The translations under genes and the position numbers were made by a program. Below are positions 36,334 to 44,802 of a stretch of 64,000 nucleotides of DNA, piece after piece. Source of the stretch: Bifidobacterium choladohabitans (GTDB lineage Bacteria; Actinomycetota; Actinomycetes; Actinomycetales; Bifidobacteriaceae); the NCBI RefSeq assembly GCF_016102005.1, contig NZ_JACFPL010000005.1, forward strand, positions 1 through 64,000, read 5' to 3'. The notes beneath the pieces were generated by a model that saw nothing but the letters and a program-made list of their open reading frames with translations, had not been told where the DNA came from and searched no databases. Every line of letters begins with the position of its first letter. Position 1 is the stretch's first letter.

Positions 36334-37098
36334 CTACATAAGGCCCGAGGTCACATCGATCTCGCCCAGCCACTGGCGAAGGTCGTTCATCTCGCGCATG
36401 TCGACGGCATGTTCCATGTGGTCGTATTCGGTGGTGTGCAGCCAAACGTGCTCGTCCAGCCAGGCGGCCAGAGCACGGAATTCGTACTTGGGCACCGTGG
36501 TGTCGTCCGAGCCGAACCCCAGGAAGACCGGCTTGTTCAAACCGGCCAGGCGCTCATCCGCGGGAGCGGTGCCTGGCACCAGGCCCGGGGCCAGAAACCC
36601 GGACAGACATATGGAGGCCCGGTAACGCTCAGGGTTGACCCGAAGCAGATGAACAGCCAGCATGGCCCCCTGGGAGAAGCCCATGGCCACCACAGGTCGG
36701 TCCTCGGGGATGTTGGCTGAAACCCAGGCATCCACTGCCCGGGCCGCTGCGTAGCCATCTCGATCCAGGTCCTCCTGCTCGGGGCGCATATCGTGAAACC
36801 AGGTGTAGCTCGGGCCGAACATGCCACGCTCGCTGCCTGGCACCACCATGGGCGCCCGCAGGGAGGCGTAGTCATTGTAGGGGGCCACGTAGCGCATCAG
36901 GTCCGCCATGTCATCCTCGTTGGAGCCCCAGCCGTGCATGAGTATAAAAATGGGCCGCGAGGGGTTGGCTGTGCCCTGCTTGCGGGACCAACGGACCTGC
37001 TCGACCTTGAGCTCCTGCCCAAAACGGCCGGGCACCACCGTGGAGGGTCGACCCACCAATCCGCCGTCATCCTTTTGTGCTTGATCCATACCTGCCAC
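36334..37098 (-). CDS. alpha/beta-hydrolase of the phospholipase/carboxylesterase family
   Basis: About 250 residues. The nucleophile elbow is GFSQGA, the aspartate in GFGSDDTTVP and the histidine in DHMEHAVD, all in the order of the carboxylesterase/thioesterase (AB hydrolase 2) family. LMHGWGSNEDDM forms the oxyanion region. Starts are ambiguous: GTG 37098 or ATG 37089. Probably a cytoplasmic short-acyl esterase; physiological substrate unknown. Confidence 0.85.
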   Translation of the reverse strand: MAGMDQAQKDDGGLVGRPSTVVPGRFGQELKVEQVRWSRKQGTANPSRPIFILMHGWGSNEDDMADLMRYVAPYNDYASLRAPMVVPGSERGMFGPSYTWFHDMRPEQEDLDRDGYAAARAVDAWVSANIPEDRPVVAMGFSQGAMLAVHLLRVNPERYRASICLSGFLAPGLVPGTAPADERLAGLNKPVFLGFGSDDTTVPKYEFRALAAWLDEHVWLHTTEYDHMEHAVDMREMNDLRQWLGEIDVTSGLM

Positions 37099-37120
37099 GA
37101 TAGTCGACAGGCCCGGTCAT

Positions 37121-37930
37121 TCAATGCTGGCCCATGAGCGGCTCGGCCTGGCCACCCCACTGGCCTTGCAGCCCGGTCACCTGGGCCTTGCTGCCCACCA
37201 CCATCCAACGCTTGCCGGTCAGCAGCCATAGATCCTGGGGCTGCAATCCGCCTCCGTAACGGGAGAGCAGGTCGGGCACGCGGGCGCGGATAGGCCCCTT
37301 GGCCAGGGAGGCAGCCGAATCGTTGTCGAAGACGACGTAGGCCATGGTCGTATCCGTGCAATACCGGGCTTGGGAGATGCCCACATATCCGCCCGGGCTG
37401 ATGTCATGCCAGCCGGAGGCGCACTGTCCGGCAGCCTTGTCGATACCGCCGGTCATGGCCTGGGGCGAGCTGGTGGGCGCTTCGTCACGCGCAGGAGCCT
37501 TGATGATGCCCTTGGGGGAAGAGTTGGCAATAAGCAGGCCTGCCAGGGTCAAGAGCATTCCGCAAATCAAAAGAATAATGCCCGCCGAACCCACCGATGG
37601 CCGGTTCGGGCCCGGTCCTGAGTGACGGGCTATGATGACCAAAATTATGGTCAAGAGGGCAAAGGCCACGGAGACACCCACCCAGGCGGAGATGCCCACC
37701 TGACCTATGACCCCCAGTCTGGAGGGGGCTATGGCATGGGCCAGCAAGGCCGCGCCCGCCAGGGCCGAGACCAGTCCCGTGACTGCGGCAAACCGACTCC
37801 AGATGTTGGCATGCGCTATCTGAATGGGACGCTCATCAATATCCGGGCGAGGAGGATAGGAGGCTGGCAGACCCTCGTCATACCCGCTGTCCGCCAGCCG
37901 CTGATCCAGCTGGTTGAATCCATCGGCCAT
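37121..37930 (-). CDS. membrane protein with extracytoplasmic C-terminal domain, unknown function
   Basis: A 269-residue protein starting at ATG 37930 behind AAGGTGGCGAGG. It has three helices (about residues 48-68, 75-98 and 113-135) and then a ~120-residue outside domain with two cysteines (in QCASGWHD and ARYCTDT), consistent with a disulfide. I do not recognise the family. It lies just upstream of the esterase gene on the same strand, with ~20 bases between, so co-transcription is likely. Confidence 0.7.
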   Translation of the reverse strand: MADGFNQLDQRLADSGYDEGLPASYPPRPDIDERPIQIAHANIWSRFAAVTGLVSALAGAALLAHAIAPSRLGVIGQVGISAWVGVSVAFALLTIILVIIARHSGPGPNRPSVGSAGIILLICGMLLTLAGLLIANSSPKGIIKAPARDEAPTSSPQAMTGGIDKAAGQCASGWHDISPGGYVGISQARYCTDTTMAYVVFDNDSAASLAKGPIRARVPDLLSRYGGGLQPQDLWLLTGKRWMVVGSKAQVTGLQGQWGGQAEPLMGQH

Positions 37931-38133
37931 CGACCTCGCCACCTTTCACGGTTGGTTTCAGTCTATGGGGGCGGACGCATACAGACCAGCGACGGCGGCC
38001 AATGCTTCACCATCCCAACATCCTGCCGGGCTGATAGAAGGGCCTGGTTGGAAGTGCATAGTTGCTTATCCCCACGGCGCTCGGCATCAGCACAGGCCCT
38101 ATGACGGGGAAGGCCCCAGAGTTCAGTTGACGT

Positions 38134-38367
38134 TCAGCCCTTGATGTCTCGGGGATCCTTCTTGCCTATGGTGCGCTTGTCGCGGATTTTGTTGCCGCCC
38201 TTGTTATGGATATTGACCTCGCCGCCGCCGGACCGGTCTGCAAAGACCTTGGCCTGCTTGGTGGCCTCCGCCTTGGTGGCGAAGGTGCGGGAGACGCGTG
38301 AGGCCCCGGCCCGCTTGACTGTCCACAGATCGCGATCCTCGTCATATTGCACGTGATAATCAGCCAT
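38134..38367 (-). CDS. DUF2188 small protein
   Basis: A 77-residue protein with the DUF2188 pattern. A MADYHVQYDEDRDLWTVKR beta-strand pair is followed by a Lys/Ala-rich helix (TFATKAEATKQAKVFA) and a Gly/Lys tail with IRDKRTIGKKDP. ATG 38367 follows AAAGGACGGCC. The function of this family is not established; it is common as a small stress- or DNA-related basic protein. Confidence 0.85.
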   Translation of the reverse strand: MADYHVQYDEDRDLWTVKRAGASRVSRTFATKAEATKQAKVFADRSGGGEVNIHNKGGNKIRDKRTIGKKDPRDIKG

Positions 38368-39169
38368 GATGGCCGTCCTTTCCATACTTCCCTGTACCCC
38401 CCTCATCTTCCACTGCCGGACCTGAGGCACCGTGCTTCGACACTCCAGAACTTCCAGGAATATTGTTCATCAATGATGGTGCTAATAGAGGCTTTCCGCA
38501 CTGTTGCCGGGCTTGCAACTTTTAGGTCAGGTATCGAAGATTCGATTATGGGCAAGAGAATAAAAATGACCAGAGCAAATTACTATAAGGTGATTTAAGT
38601 GGAACGAAACTACTGATGTTGAGTTACCTACTTGGATACAGGATCTGGGTTGGATGCATATTCAGGCAAGGTGGACACATCTCCATTAACCTTGAGATTC
38701 TAGAGGTTTGAGCAGAGTCCTGTCTGCAACCATAGGCGCGATTGGTTCGCCGATGCGGAAAGCAGCGTGCCCAGAAGCCACCAAGTGTTGGTAATGGCTT
38801 CGAGGAAGCACTCCATCAGCTGGTCAGCAGGCGTCACGTCGGCATAGTCGCGGATTGAGTTGACAGGCACCACGTCCTTAATCTCATGCCAACAAGCCAA
38901 GCTGCGATATAACTTCCTCACATTGGATGTGGCGAGCAAAAGCCCGCGCATACGCCTCAATCAGCCGCGAAGACACAAACAAGGCCACGCCATGATTCGT
39001 GCCGTCTTTTGCTATAGTCGCCCACCTTGCAGATCGCACGGTTAAACCTTTCACAGATGAGAAACTCTTCAGTAAAAACTGGCGGTCAAGCGGAACAGGA
39101 TTAACGGGGAATGTGAGGAAGCGTCTGCAAGTGGCTCTTCATACCTACAGATGCTGTAGCCTTGCGGCT
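38368..39169. other. decayed accessory DNA
   Basis: No intact gene. The 3' end of an anonymous plus-strand frame (to 38598) and a minus-strand fragment (38700-38960) are the only protein-like pieces. Confidence 0.45.
38700..38960 (-). pseudogene. fragment of an unknown gene
   Basis: The minus-strand frame reads DVVPVNSIRDYADVTPADQL and AITNTWWLLGTLLSASANQS, protein-like but without motifs. A neighbouring frame at 38900-38960 reads RLIEAYARAFARHIQCEEVI. Together they suggest one frameshifted gene. I cannot assign it. Confidence 0.3.
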
Positions 39170-39607
39170 ATGGCATGCAGGGGACGGAAATCGGATAAAA
39201 CAGGCGAGGATACGGAGAAGACCGACCTTCGCCGCATGATCCATGTACCCGCTCATGCCGACCTTGTCCTATGGTTTCTAGGCCTGGTTCTGTTGCTGCC
39301 AATGAGCTGGGGCTGGTATAGCAAAATTCCTATTCAGTTCTTTATGGCATTCCCGTATGCCGTTGATTTTGCCTCGGACACTTGGGTGAACAGGATAATT
39401 GCGACCACCATTGTGGGGCTTGTCTGCTGGCTGATAAGCGGCATTGTCCATATAGTTGCCTTGTATAAACAGAAGTCGCGCAAAGCCCGGAAATGGTGGA
39501 ACGTCTTCGCAAAAATCCTACTTATCTTAGTGACGTTGATCGTCTTGCTGCATAGTCTGGCTGGGGTACTGTTCCTCTCGATAGACGTCAGCGATATTCC
39601 CCTGTGA
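39170..39607 (+). CDS. small membrane protein, unknown function
   Basis: A 145-residue protein from ATG 39170; the frame is open further back but the upstream part is not protein-like. There are three to four helices: ~30-50 (VLWFLGLVLLLPMSWGWY), ~70-95 (IIATTIVGLVCWLISGIVHIV) and ~115-140. A polar N-terminus (GRKSDKTGEDTEKTD) precedes them. No ribosome site is convincing. Family unknown; it lies in the decayed patch and may itself be a remnant. Confidence 0.4.
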   Translation: MACRGRKSDKTGEDTEKTDLRRMIHVPAHADLVLWFLGLVLLLPMSWGWYSKIPIQFFMAFPYAVDFASDTWVNRIIATTIVGLVCWLISGIVHIVALYKQKSRKARKWWNVFAKILLILVTLIVLLHSLAGVLFLSIDVSDIPL

Positions 39608-39666
39608 GTAAACGCTGATGCTGACACTCACTCACCGCCTATAAGTCAATCAGCTTCATCAAACGT

Positions 39667-39804
39667 CTAACGATCTGGATTCGCAAGAAACGCAGCATAC
39701 GCTCGAGCAAGGGTCTCTGCTTCATCCTTGGTAGGAGGCCGGTCAGGATCAGATGCGATCAACAACTTATACATACCAAAGCTGAAACTTTCCAAATCCA
39801 AATT
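39667..39804 (-). pseudogene. C-terminal fragment of an unknown protein
   Basis: Reading minus after a TGA gives NLDLESFSFGMYKLLIASDP, then DRPPTKDEAETLARAYAAFL ANPDR and a stop. It has a well-formed amphipathic helix and natural codon use but no upstream continuation. An ATG at 39774 would give only 35 residues. Unassigned. Confidence 0.35.
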
Positions 39805-39949
39805 TCAATGCCATTGGCGATTTCCAGAAAGGAGAACGGACGACTGGAATCGGACTCATGGCCTAGATTAGTCCTCAACATCACCCCTCATCGCCACCAA
39901 CATGGCCAACAGCCCAACACCAGCCATTTACGGATCCCCATCATCCTGA

Positions 39950-40060
39950 ACATGTAGACCCCGGCAGGCACCACCTGCTCAACGCCAGCAGCCAGGTCCT
40001 CAGCGCCACCGGCGACCAGGCATACTTCAAGGACTTCTTGACCATCCGCGTCACCATGCG
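39950..40060 (+). pseudogene. remnant of an AGE-family epimerase paralogue
   Basis: The plus frame reads HHLLNASSQVLSATGDQAYF KDFLTI, which aligns with EALNTSSTLYAATGKATYAD WYATF in the intact AGE-family gene at 43493-44797. The start, catalytic histidines and most of the barrel are missing, so this is a relic of a second copy. Confidence 0.45.
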
Positions 40061-40398
40061 CCTAGGCTTCGGGGTCCTACGCCCTGAATGGCTCGCCCGA
40101 CTCACCGTAACAAGACATCAGCCAAGCAGCTAGACAACACATCTAAAAGGAAACCACCGCAGACAACCGCCGCGAATAGCCGATCCAGCAAGCACCACGC
40201 CTACCCAGCCACACTACAAACCTATCCCGGGACGTAAGCCGGGCAAGACCCCTATCTCCTCCAGCCCGTACTAGGGAGCGGATCAGAATCATAGCCAAAA
40301 GCCAAGAGAAGCAGCAAATACGAATGTCTCGTGAATACAATCTGTTTATTGCAAGGGGTCGAGCAGAGATGCCCAGTCCATATTGCTATTTCTGTCTA

Positions 40399-40404
40399 TA
40401 TAAT
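40399..40404 (+). promoter_or_regulatory. -10 box placed for a leaderless DUF4145 transcript
   Basis: TATAAT ends six bases before the ATG at 40411, so transcription should begin at or next to the start codon. No ribosome binding site precedes the ATG. The -35 region is poor. Confidence 0.5.
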
Positions 40405-40410
40405 TGAAAC

Positions 40411-41070
40411 ATGGCTTCGAGAATCTGTTGGCATTGCGGCCGTTTTTCGCATATGACCCCACAAGGGTCGCTCATATCAGGTGACCTCAATAACGCTCCT
40501 CTCTATGCAGAGGTTTGGTTTGCCATCTTCAAGTGTGACTCATGCGGCTACGCGACATTGGGCATGATTGATTACAATTTTTCGCTATCGGATGTCGGCG
40601 TGAGTCAAGCTCAAGAAGACTTCCTGGACGACAGTGAGGAAATTAAATGGATTCCAGAAGCAGCCGTCGGGATGGAATATGAGGACGTTCCTACGGAAAT
40701 CGCTTCCGTTGCTTCCGAGGCGTATTCCTGTTGCTCGATCTCCGCCTACCGTTCAGCAGTACTCATGGCCAGAACTGTGCTGGAAGCGACCGCCAAGGAC
40801 AAAGGCGTCACCTCCGGGTCCCTGTATGAGAAAATCGACGAGTTGGCAGCAAAGACCATCATCACCAGACAGCTAGCCGAAGAAGCACATGAAATCCGGC
40901 TGCTGGGCAACGATATGGCCCACGGTGATCTGAATACGCCCGTGTCGAAAGAGGACGCCGAAGAAATCCTAGGCTTTCTCGATTCCGTACTTGACTATGT
41001 GTATCAACAGCCTATAGCCATAGAAAGGCGCAAGAAAGTTAGGGAGCAACGCAAACTGTCCAAAAAATGA
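40411..41070 (+). CDS. DUF4145-domain protein with N-terminal zinc ribbon
   Basis: A 219-residue protein. CWHCG (residues 6-10) and CDSCG (42-46) form a zinc ribbon. Residues ~95-200 match DUF4145: SAYRSAVLMARTVLEATAKD then GSLYEKIDELA and HEIRLLGNDMAHGD. This helical domain is often fused to restriction or helicase proteins, so a DNA/RNA-related or defence role is possible, but stand-alone copies have no proven function. Intact within an otherwise decayed patch, and apparently leaderless. Confidence 0.85.
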   Translation: MASRICWHCGRFSHMTPQGSLISGDLNNAPLYAEVWFAIFKCDSCGYATLGMIDYNFSLSDVGVSQAQEDFLDDSEEIKWIPEAAVGMEYEDVPTEIASVASEAYSCCSISAYRSAVLMARTVLEATAKDKGVTSGSLYEKIDELAAKTIITRQLAEEAHEIRLLGNDMAHGDLNTPVSKEDAEEILGFLDSVLDYVYQQPIAIERRKKVREQRKLSKK

Positions 41071-41249
41071 CAGCGGCATGCGCGCGCCTTGCCTGGCCCT
41101 GACGGTAATACCCACCAGGTAGAGCATGTTTGGATTTCTTTAACGAGCTAAGGCCCGACGGTATGAAGCCATTGGCCCTTAACTATACTTGCCCGCAGAC
41201 ATTTTCCCTCCTCCCTTTCCGCAGACGCGGCCGGCTGCCCTGTGACTGA

Positions 41250-41465
41250 CAGCGGATTAGAGCCGAGGTCAAGGTCAGGGTAGGTGGTAGATGCCGGGCC
41301 GAGCAGTATGCGAAAGGCCGCAACGGCATCAACATGGACTGCGACTACATCATCCCAGGCGGCGACAACATCCTGGATAGGCTACAATGGCTTTCATCGA
41401 CCTGCCGTAAAGCCAGAACCGCAAGAGAAACCGCAGTGCACAATGCATGGTATCGTGAAAGCTAG
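41250..41465 (+). pseudogene. HNH endonuclease remnant with the metal-site histidine lost
   Basis: Starting after a TGA at 41247-41249, the frame reads RIRAEVKVRVGGRC, then DCDYIIPGGDNILDRLQWLS and STCRKARTARE before a TAG at 41463-41465. This parallels phage-type HNH proteins (RAEVLARDGGRC ... VDHIxPGGDxSLDNLQxLC ... K). The histidine of the DHI motif is tyrosine here (DYI), the start is missing and CxxC spacing is broken, so it cannot be active. Confidence 0.6.
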
Positions 41466-41882
41466 GCTCCATTCGGTCGGAGAAAAATTCGGAATCTATT
41501 CATCCTGCCATAAGACTATGCACCGACCATGACCCAGAGGTAGAGTTAACAACTCTCCAGCTTCAATTTAGGGCGGTGCATGTCAACAGCAGCCGAATAA
41601 GCGATTAAAGGCGTAGGGAGTCTCCCACGAGATTCAGTATCAAGATTAAGTTGACGATCAGTCTTGAACTTTCGCACAACCCATATAGACAAAAGAGCAC
41701 TATAAGACCTATAGCTGCCCATTTCCGCCTGTATAACAATCAAGGTCGGCTGCTTCTTTACCTATTCAATAGCTATGCGTCAACGCTAGGGCTTGTACAT
41801 CCGCGCTATATTGTTGCCATCAATCAGTTGTCAGACCTAAACAAACAACCATTTTCCTTGAAAACTCAGAATTCCAGTCAAG
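41466..41882. other. AT-rich tail of the decayed patch
   Basis: A minus-strand frame of 65 codons (41546-41743, TTG start) has natural composition but no motif, good ribosome site or relatives I recognise. Otherwise nothing. Confidence 0.35.
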
Positions 41883-41953
41883 AGCGGGCGACGGGAATCG
41901 GACCCGCCTCTGAAGCTTGGGAAGCTTCCATTCTACCAATGAACTACGCCCGC
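41883..41953 (-). tRNA. tRNA-Gly (anticodon CCC)
   Basis: Minus strand. Acceptor stem GCGGGCG pairs with CGCCCGC, with a U discriminator typical of tRNA-Gly. The anticodon stem GAAGC/GCTTC encloses loop TTCCCAA, giving anticodon CCC. The T-arm reads GGGTCCGATTCCC. CCA is not encoded. It borders the decayed accessory patch, a common integration point. Confidence 0.93.
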
Positions 41954-42075
41954 AAATCCGGCCCCGGGGTCAGACCTCGGCCAACCGCATGCGAGTCACC
42001 ATGGTAGCAGGTCTCGGCGATGTGCGCGAATCACCAAGTCCGGGCACGGTTGCGAGACAGGTCTTCAATCCACTT

Positions 42076-43194
42076 TCAGACGGTACCGTCAGGCTCGATC
42101 AGGTCAGCCACCACCGTGGAGCAGGCCCCAAGCAAGGCGGCATCCTCACCCAGGGCCGAGCGGTCGACCACAAGGGGGCGCCGGAAATCAGTGGCCAGGG
42201 CATAGTTCATGGTCTTCTCCATGGCACTCAGGAAAATGCGATTGACCACCCTGGAGTCGCCCAGGACAGCCACGCGAGGAATGTCCATAAGGCCGGCGGA
42301 CATGGTCAGAACACGGCCCAGCAGTTCGCCAGCACGGCGCAAAATGCTGGCCAAATTGTCAGGATCCCGGTCCATTGCAGCAGTCAGCTTGGGAACGCTG
42401 ATCAGTGATTCCAGGCAACCGCGCTTACCGCATCGACACTGAGGACCGGTGGGATCCACCACCACATGACCGATCTCGCCTGCCGCGCGATTACAACCGG
42501 TCACCAGCTCGCCGGAAACCAGCAATCCTGCCCCAACTCCGTCGCCCAGATGGACCAGCAACAGGTCGGACTGGCCTGAGCCAAACTGCCGCTCGGCCAA
42601 AACCTCATTGTTGGCATCGTTGTTGACCGTCACCTCCAAGCCTGTCTTCTCATGCAGATAGCCGCGCAGGTCGGTCTGAACCCAGCCCAGGTTAGTGGCA
42701 TCATCCACCACGCCTTCAGCACTGACGATGCCGGGACTGGATACGCCGATGCCCATGACGGGGTGGGTTGCCCGCTGCATCAATGAATCAGTCAGCTCCC
42801 CCACCAAGTCCAGGGGGACCTTGCCGTCAGCGGTCAGAGGAATCTCCTCACGCGCCACTACCTGTCCGGTCAGGTTGAGCACCGCCCCCCTGAAGACGTA
42901 GGGCGTGGAAAGGTCCAGGGCCAGGATGCTGCGCCCGTCGGGATTGATGCGCAGCAGCCGTCCCCGCTTGCCCGGCCCGGTGGATTTGCTATAACCCACT
43001 TCCATGAGCAGATGCTCGCCCAGCAGCTCGGCCACGATGTCTGATATGGCGACCCTGGTCAGCCCTGAGGCGCGGGCCAGATCAGCCCTGGTCATACTGA
43101 CATCGGGGTAGAGCAGTCTGAGCAGGATGGCTCGGTTGTGGTGCCGCACCGACTTGGGCAGCGCCTTGGACAGGTTGCCTGTATTGCTGGTCAT
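42076..43194 (-). CDS. ROK-family repressor of the amino-sugar cluster (NagC-like)
   Basis: A 372-residue regulator from ATG 43194. Residues ~18-70 form a winged helix (RAILLRLLYPDVSMTRADLA then SGLTRVAISDIV). The ROK part has LGDGVGAGLLVSGELVTG, GEIGHVVVDP and a full zinc motif CRCGKRGCLE. It is divergent from the epimerase-kinase-NagB-NagA operon across a region with two palindromes, so it most likely represses that operon until an amino-sugar phosphate or ManNAc/GlcNAc binds. Confidence 0.9.
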   Translation of the reverse strand: MTSNTGNLSKALPKSVRHHNRAILLRLLYPDVSMTRADLARASGLTRVAISDIVAELLGEHLLMEVGYSKSTGPGKRGRLLRINPDGRSILALDLSTPYVFRGAVLNLTGQVVAREEIPLTADGKVPLDLVGELTDSLMQRATHPVMGIGVSSPGIVSAEGVVDDATNLGWVQTDLRGYLHEKTGLEVTVNNDANNEVLAERQFGSGQSDLLLVHLGDGVGAGLLVSGELVTGCNRAAGEIGHVVVDPTGPQCRCGKRGCLESLISVPKLTAAMDRDPDNLASILRRAGELLGRVLTMSAGLMDIPRVAVLGDSRVVNRIFLSAMEKTMNYALATDFRRPLVVDRSALGEDAALLGACSTVVADLIEPDGTV

Positions 43195-43410
43195 GATTCG
43201 CCTGACAATAGATAATGCGGGAACGGGGACCCGCCATGGGGATTGGGCCTTGAACCCCGTGATCACGCCCATCCATGCTTGCACCTTATATTGTAAACTC
43301 CCTTGCCTGGGCAGGTCCATACCTCGCCATTGCGGCACTGAAGCTGCGGGTTTTCAGGACTGCGCACTAGCATCGTGAGCAAGACCACGGGGACAGCCAA
43401 TAAAAAGTTC

Positions 43411-43445
43411 AGTTTCCTAACAATTAAGTGTTAGGCTGTTAACAG
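43411..43445. promoter_or_regulatory. operators of the amino-sugar cluster
   Basis: CCTAACA-ATTAAG-TGTTAGG (43416-43435) is a 20-base palindrome with perfect 7-bp arms. CTGTTAACAG (43436-43445) directly adjoins it and is itself a perfect palindrome. They lie ~50 bases before the epimerase ATG, between divergent genes, as expected for the ROK repressor's sites. Confidence 0.65.
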
Positions 43446-43492
43446 ATACCAGAAACAGCTGCATCCCCCCGCTGAGCAAAGGAGCAATCGCC

Positions 43493-44797
43493 ATGACCAC
43501 GACACCGAACCATTCGGGAGTCTCACCGTCCGCCATAAATCCCCGATACCTGCTGGGCAATGAAGCCAACCGCATCTTCATGGCCTCGCAGACCTACGGT
43601 TTCCTGGACTTCGGGCGGGGGTTCCCCACCGAGCAGGGCGGCGCCGGCTGGCTCAATGACGACGGCACCATCGACCCCGAGCAGGGAATCCAGACCTGGA
43701 TCACCTGCCGGATGACCCACGTCTACGCCATCGGCAGCCTCCTGGGCTACCCGGGGGCATTACAGCTGGTCCATCGTGGCGTCCAGGCCCTTCAAGGCAA
43801 CCTGCACGACGACGACCACGGTGGATGGTACCCCTCGGTCTCCTGGCAGGGCCAGCCCGAGAGCGGCAAGACCTGCTACACCCACGCCTTCGTGGTCCTG
43901 GCCGCATCCTCGGCCATGCTGGCGGGTGACCCCGACGGACAGGATCTGCTGGACCAGGCGCTGGAGATCTTCAACCGCTACTTCTGGGATGACGACAAGG
44001 GCCTGGCCGTGGACACCTGGGACAGTGGCTTCACCCGGCTTGACCCCTACCGGGGGCTCAACGCCAACATGCACAGCACCGAGGCCTTCCTGGCCGTGGC
44101 CGATGCCACCGGCAAGGAGGACTACCGCGAGCGCGCCGGCCGCATCATCGACCAGGTCATCAGCTGGGCTGAGAACAACCAGTGGCGCATCCCCGAGCAT
44201 TTCAACAGCGACTGGCAGGCCGACCTGGACTACAACCAGGACAACAAGGCCGACCAGTTCAAGCCTTACGGGGCAACGCCGGGCCATGGAATCGAATGGG
44301 CCAGGCTGATCACCCAGTACGCATTAAGCAGGTTCGATCAGGAGGCCGACCGCCGCCGCTACATCGAGGCAGCCGAGCACCTCTTTGCCAGGGCTGTGGA
44401 GGATGGCTGGGCCGCCGATGGGGCCGAAGGCCTGGTCTACACCACGGACTGGCAGGGCCGCCCTGTGGTCCACGACCGCATGCACTGGACCCTGGCCGAG
44501 GCCCTGAACACCTCGTCCACCCTCTATGCAGCCACCGGCAAGGCCACCTACGCCGACTGGTACGCCACCTTCTGCAGCTACATAGACCACTATCTGATCG
44601 ACCACCAGGGCGGGTCCTGGTGGCATCAGCTGGATGCCGACAACCATGTCATCGGCACGGTATGGCCCGGCAAGTCCGACCTCTACCACGCCTTCCAATC
44701 CACCCTGATCCCCTACAACGACCCGGCGGTCTCCATCGCTACAGCCATCAAGCAGGCCTGCGGACAGGGACGGGCGGACCAGGACCAGGCCCGCTGA
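43493..44797 (+). CDS. AGE-family sugar epimerase/isomerase
   Basis: A 434-residue (alpha/alpha)6-barrel enzyme of the N-acylglucosamine 2-epimerase family. ATG 43493 follows AAAGGAG. Conserved motifs include TCRMTHVYAIGSLLG, LNANMHSTEAFLAVADATG, TPGHGIEWARL and VHDRMHWTLAEAL, providing the catalytic histidines and the Arg/Glu pairs. The pattern is close to mannose isomerase/YihS-like members as well as to renin-binding epimerases. With NagA, NagB and a ROK kinase following, GlcNAc/ManNAc interconversion is the most economical role, but a mannose/glucose isomerase is not excluded. Confidence 0.85.
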   Translation: MTTTPNHSGVSPSAINPRYLLGNEANRIFMASQTYGFLDFGRGFPTEQGGAGWLNDDGTIDPEQGIQTWITCRMTHVYAIGSLLGYPGALQLVHRGVQALQGNLHDDDHGGWYPSVSWQGQPESGKTCYTHAFVVLAASSAMLAGDPDGQDLLDQALEIFNRYFWDDDKGLAVDTWDSGFTRLDPYRGLNANMHSTEAFLAVADATGKEDYRERAGRIIDQVISWAENNQWRIPEHFNSDWQADLDYNQDNKADQFKPYGATPGHGIEWARLITQYALSRFDQEADRRRYIEAAEHLFARAVEDGWAADGAEGLVYTTDWQGRPVVHDRMHWTLAEALNTSSTLYAATGKATYADWYATFCSYIDHYLIDHQGGSWWHQLDADNHVIGTVWPGKSDLYHAFQSTLIPYNDPAVSIATAIKQACGQGRADQDQAR

Positions 44798-44802
44798 AAT
44801 CC

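Larger units (their letters stand above)
39608..40398. other. decayed accessory DNA with two gene fragments
   Basis: Contains the minus-strand fragment at 39667-39804 and the epimerase remnant at ~39950-40060. The rest (40130-40398) holds nothing I can name. Confidence 0.45.

Noticed and set aside
44182-44802. Extension of the ROK kinase frame upstream of ATG 44803
   Set aside because: It overlaps the epimerase gene in another frame and is Arg/Pro-rich; not coding.
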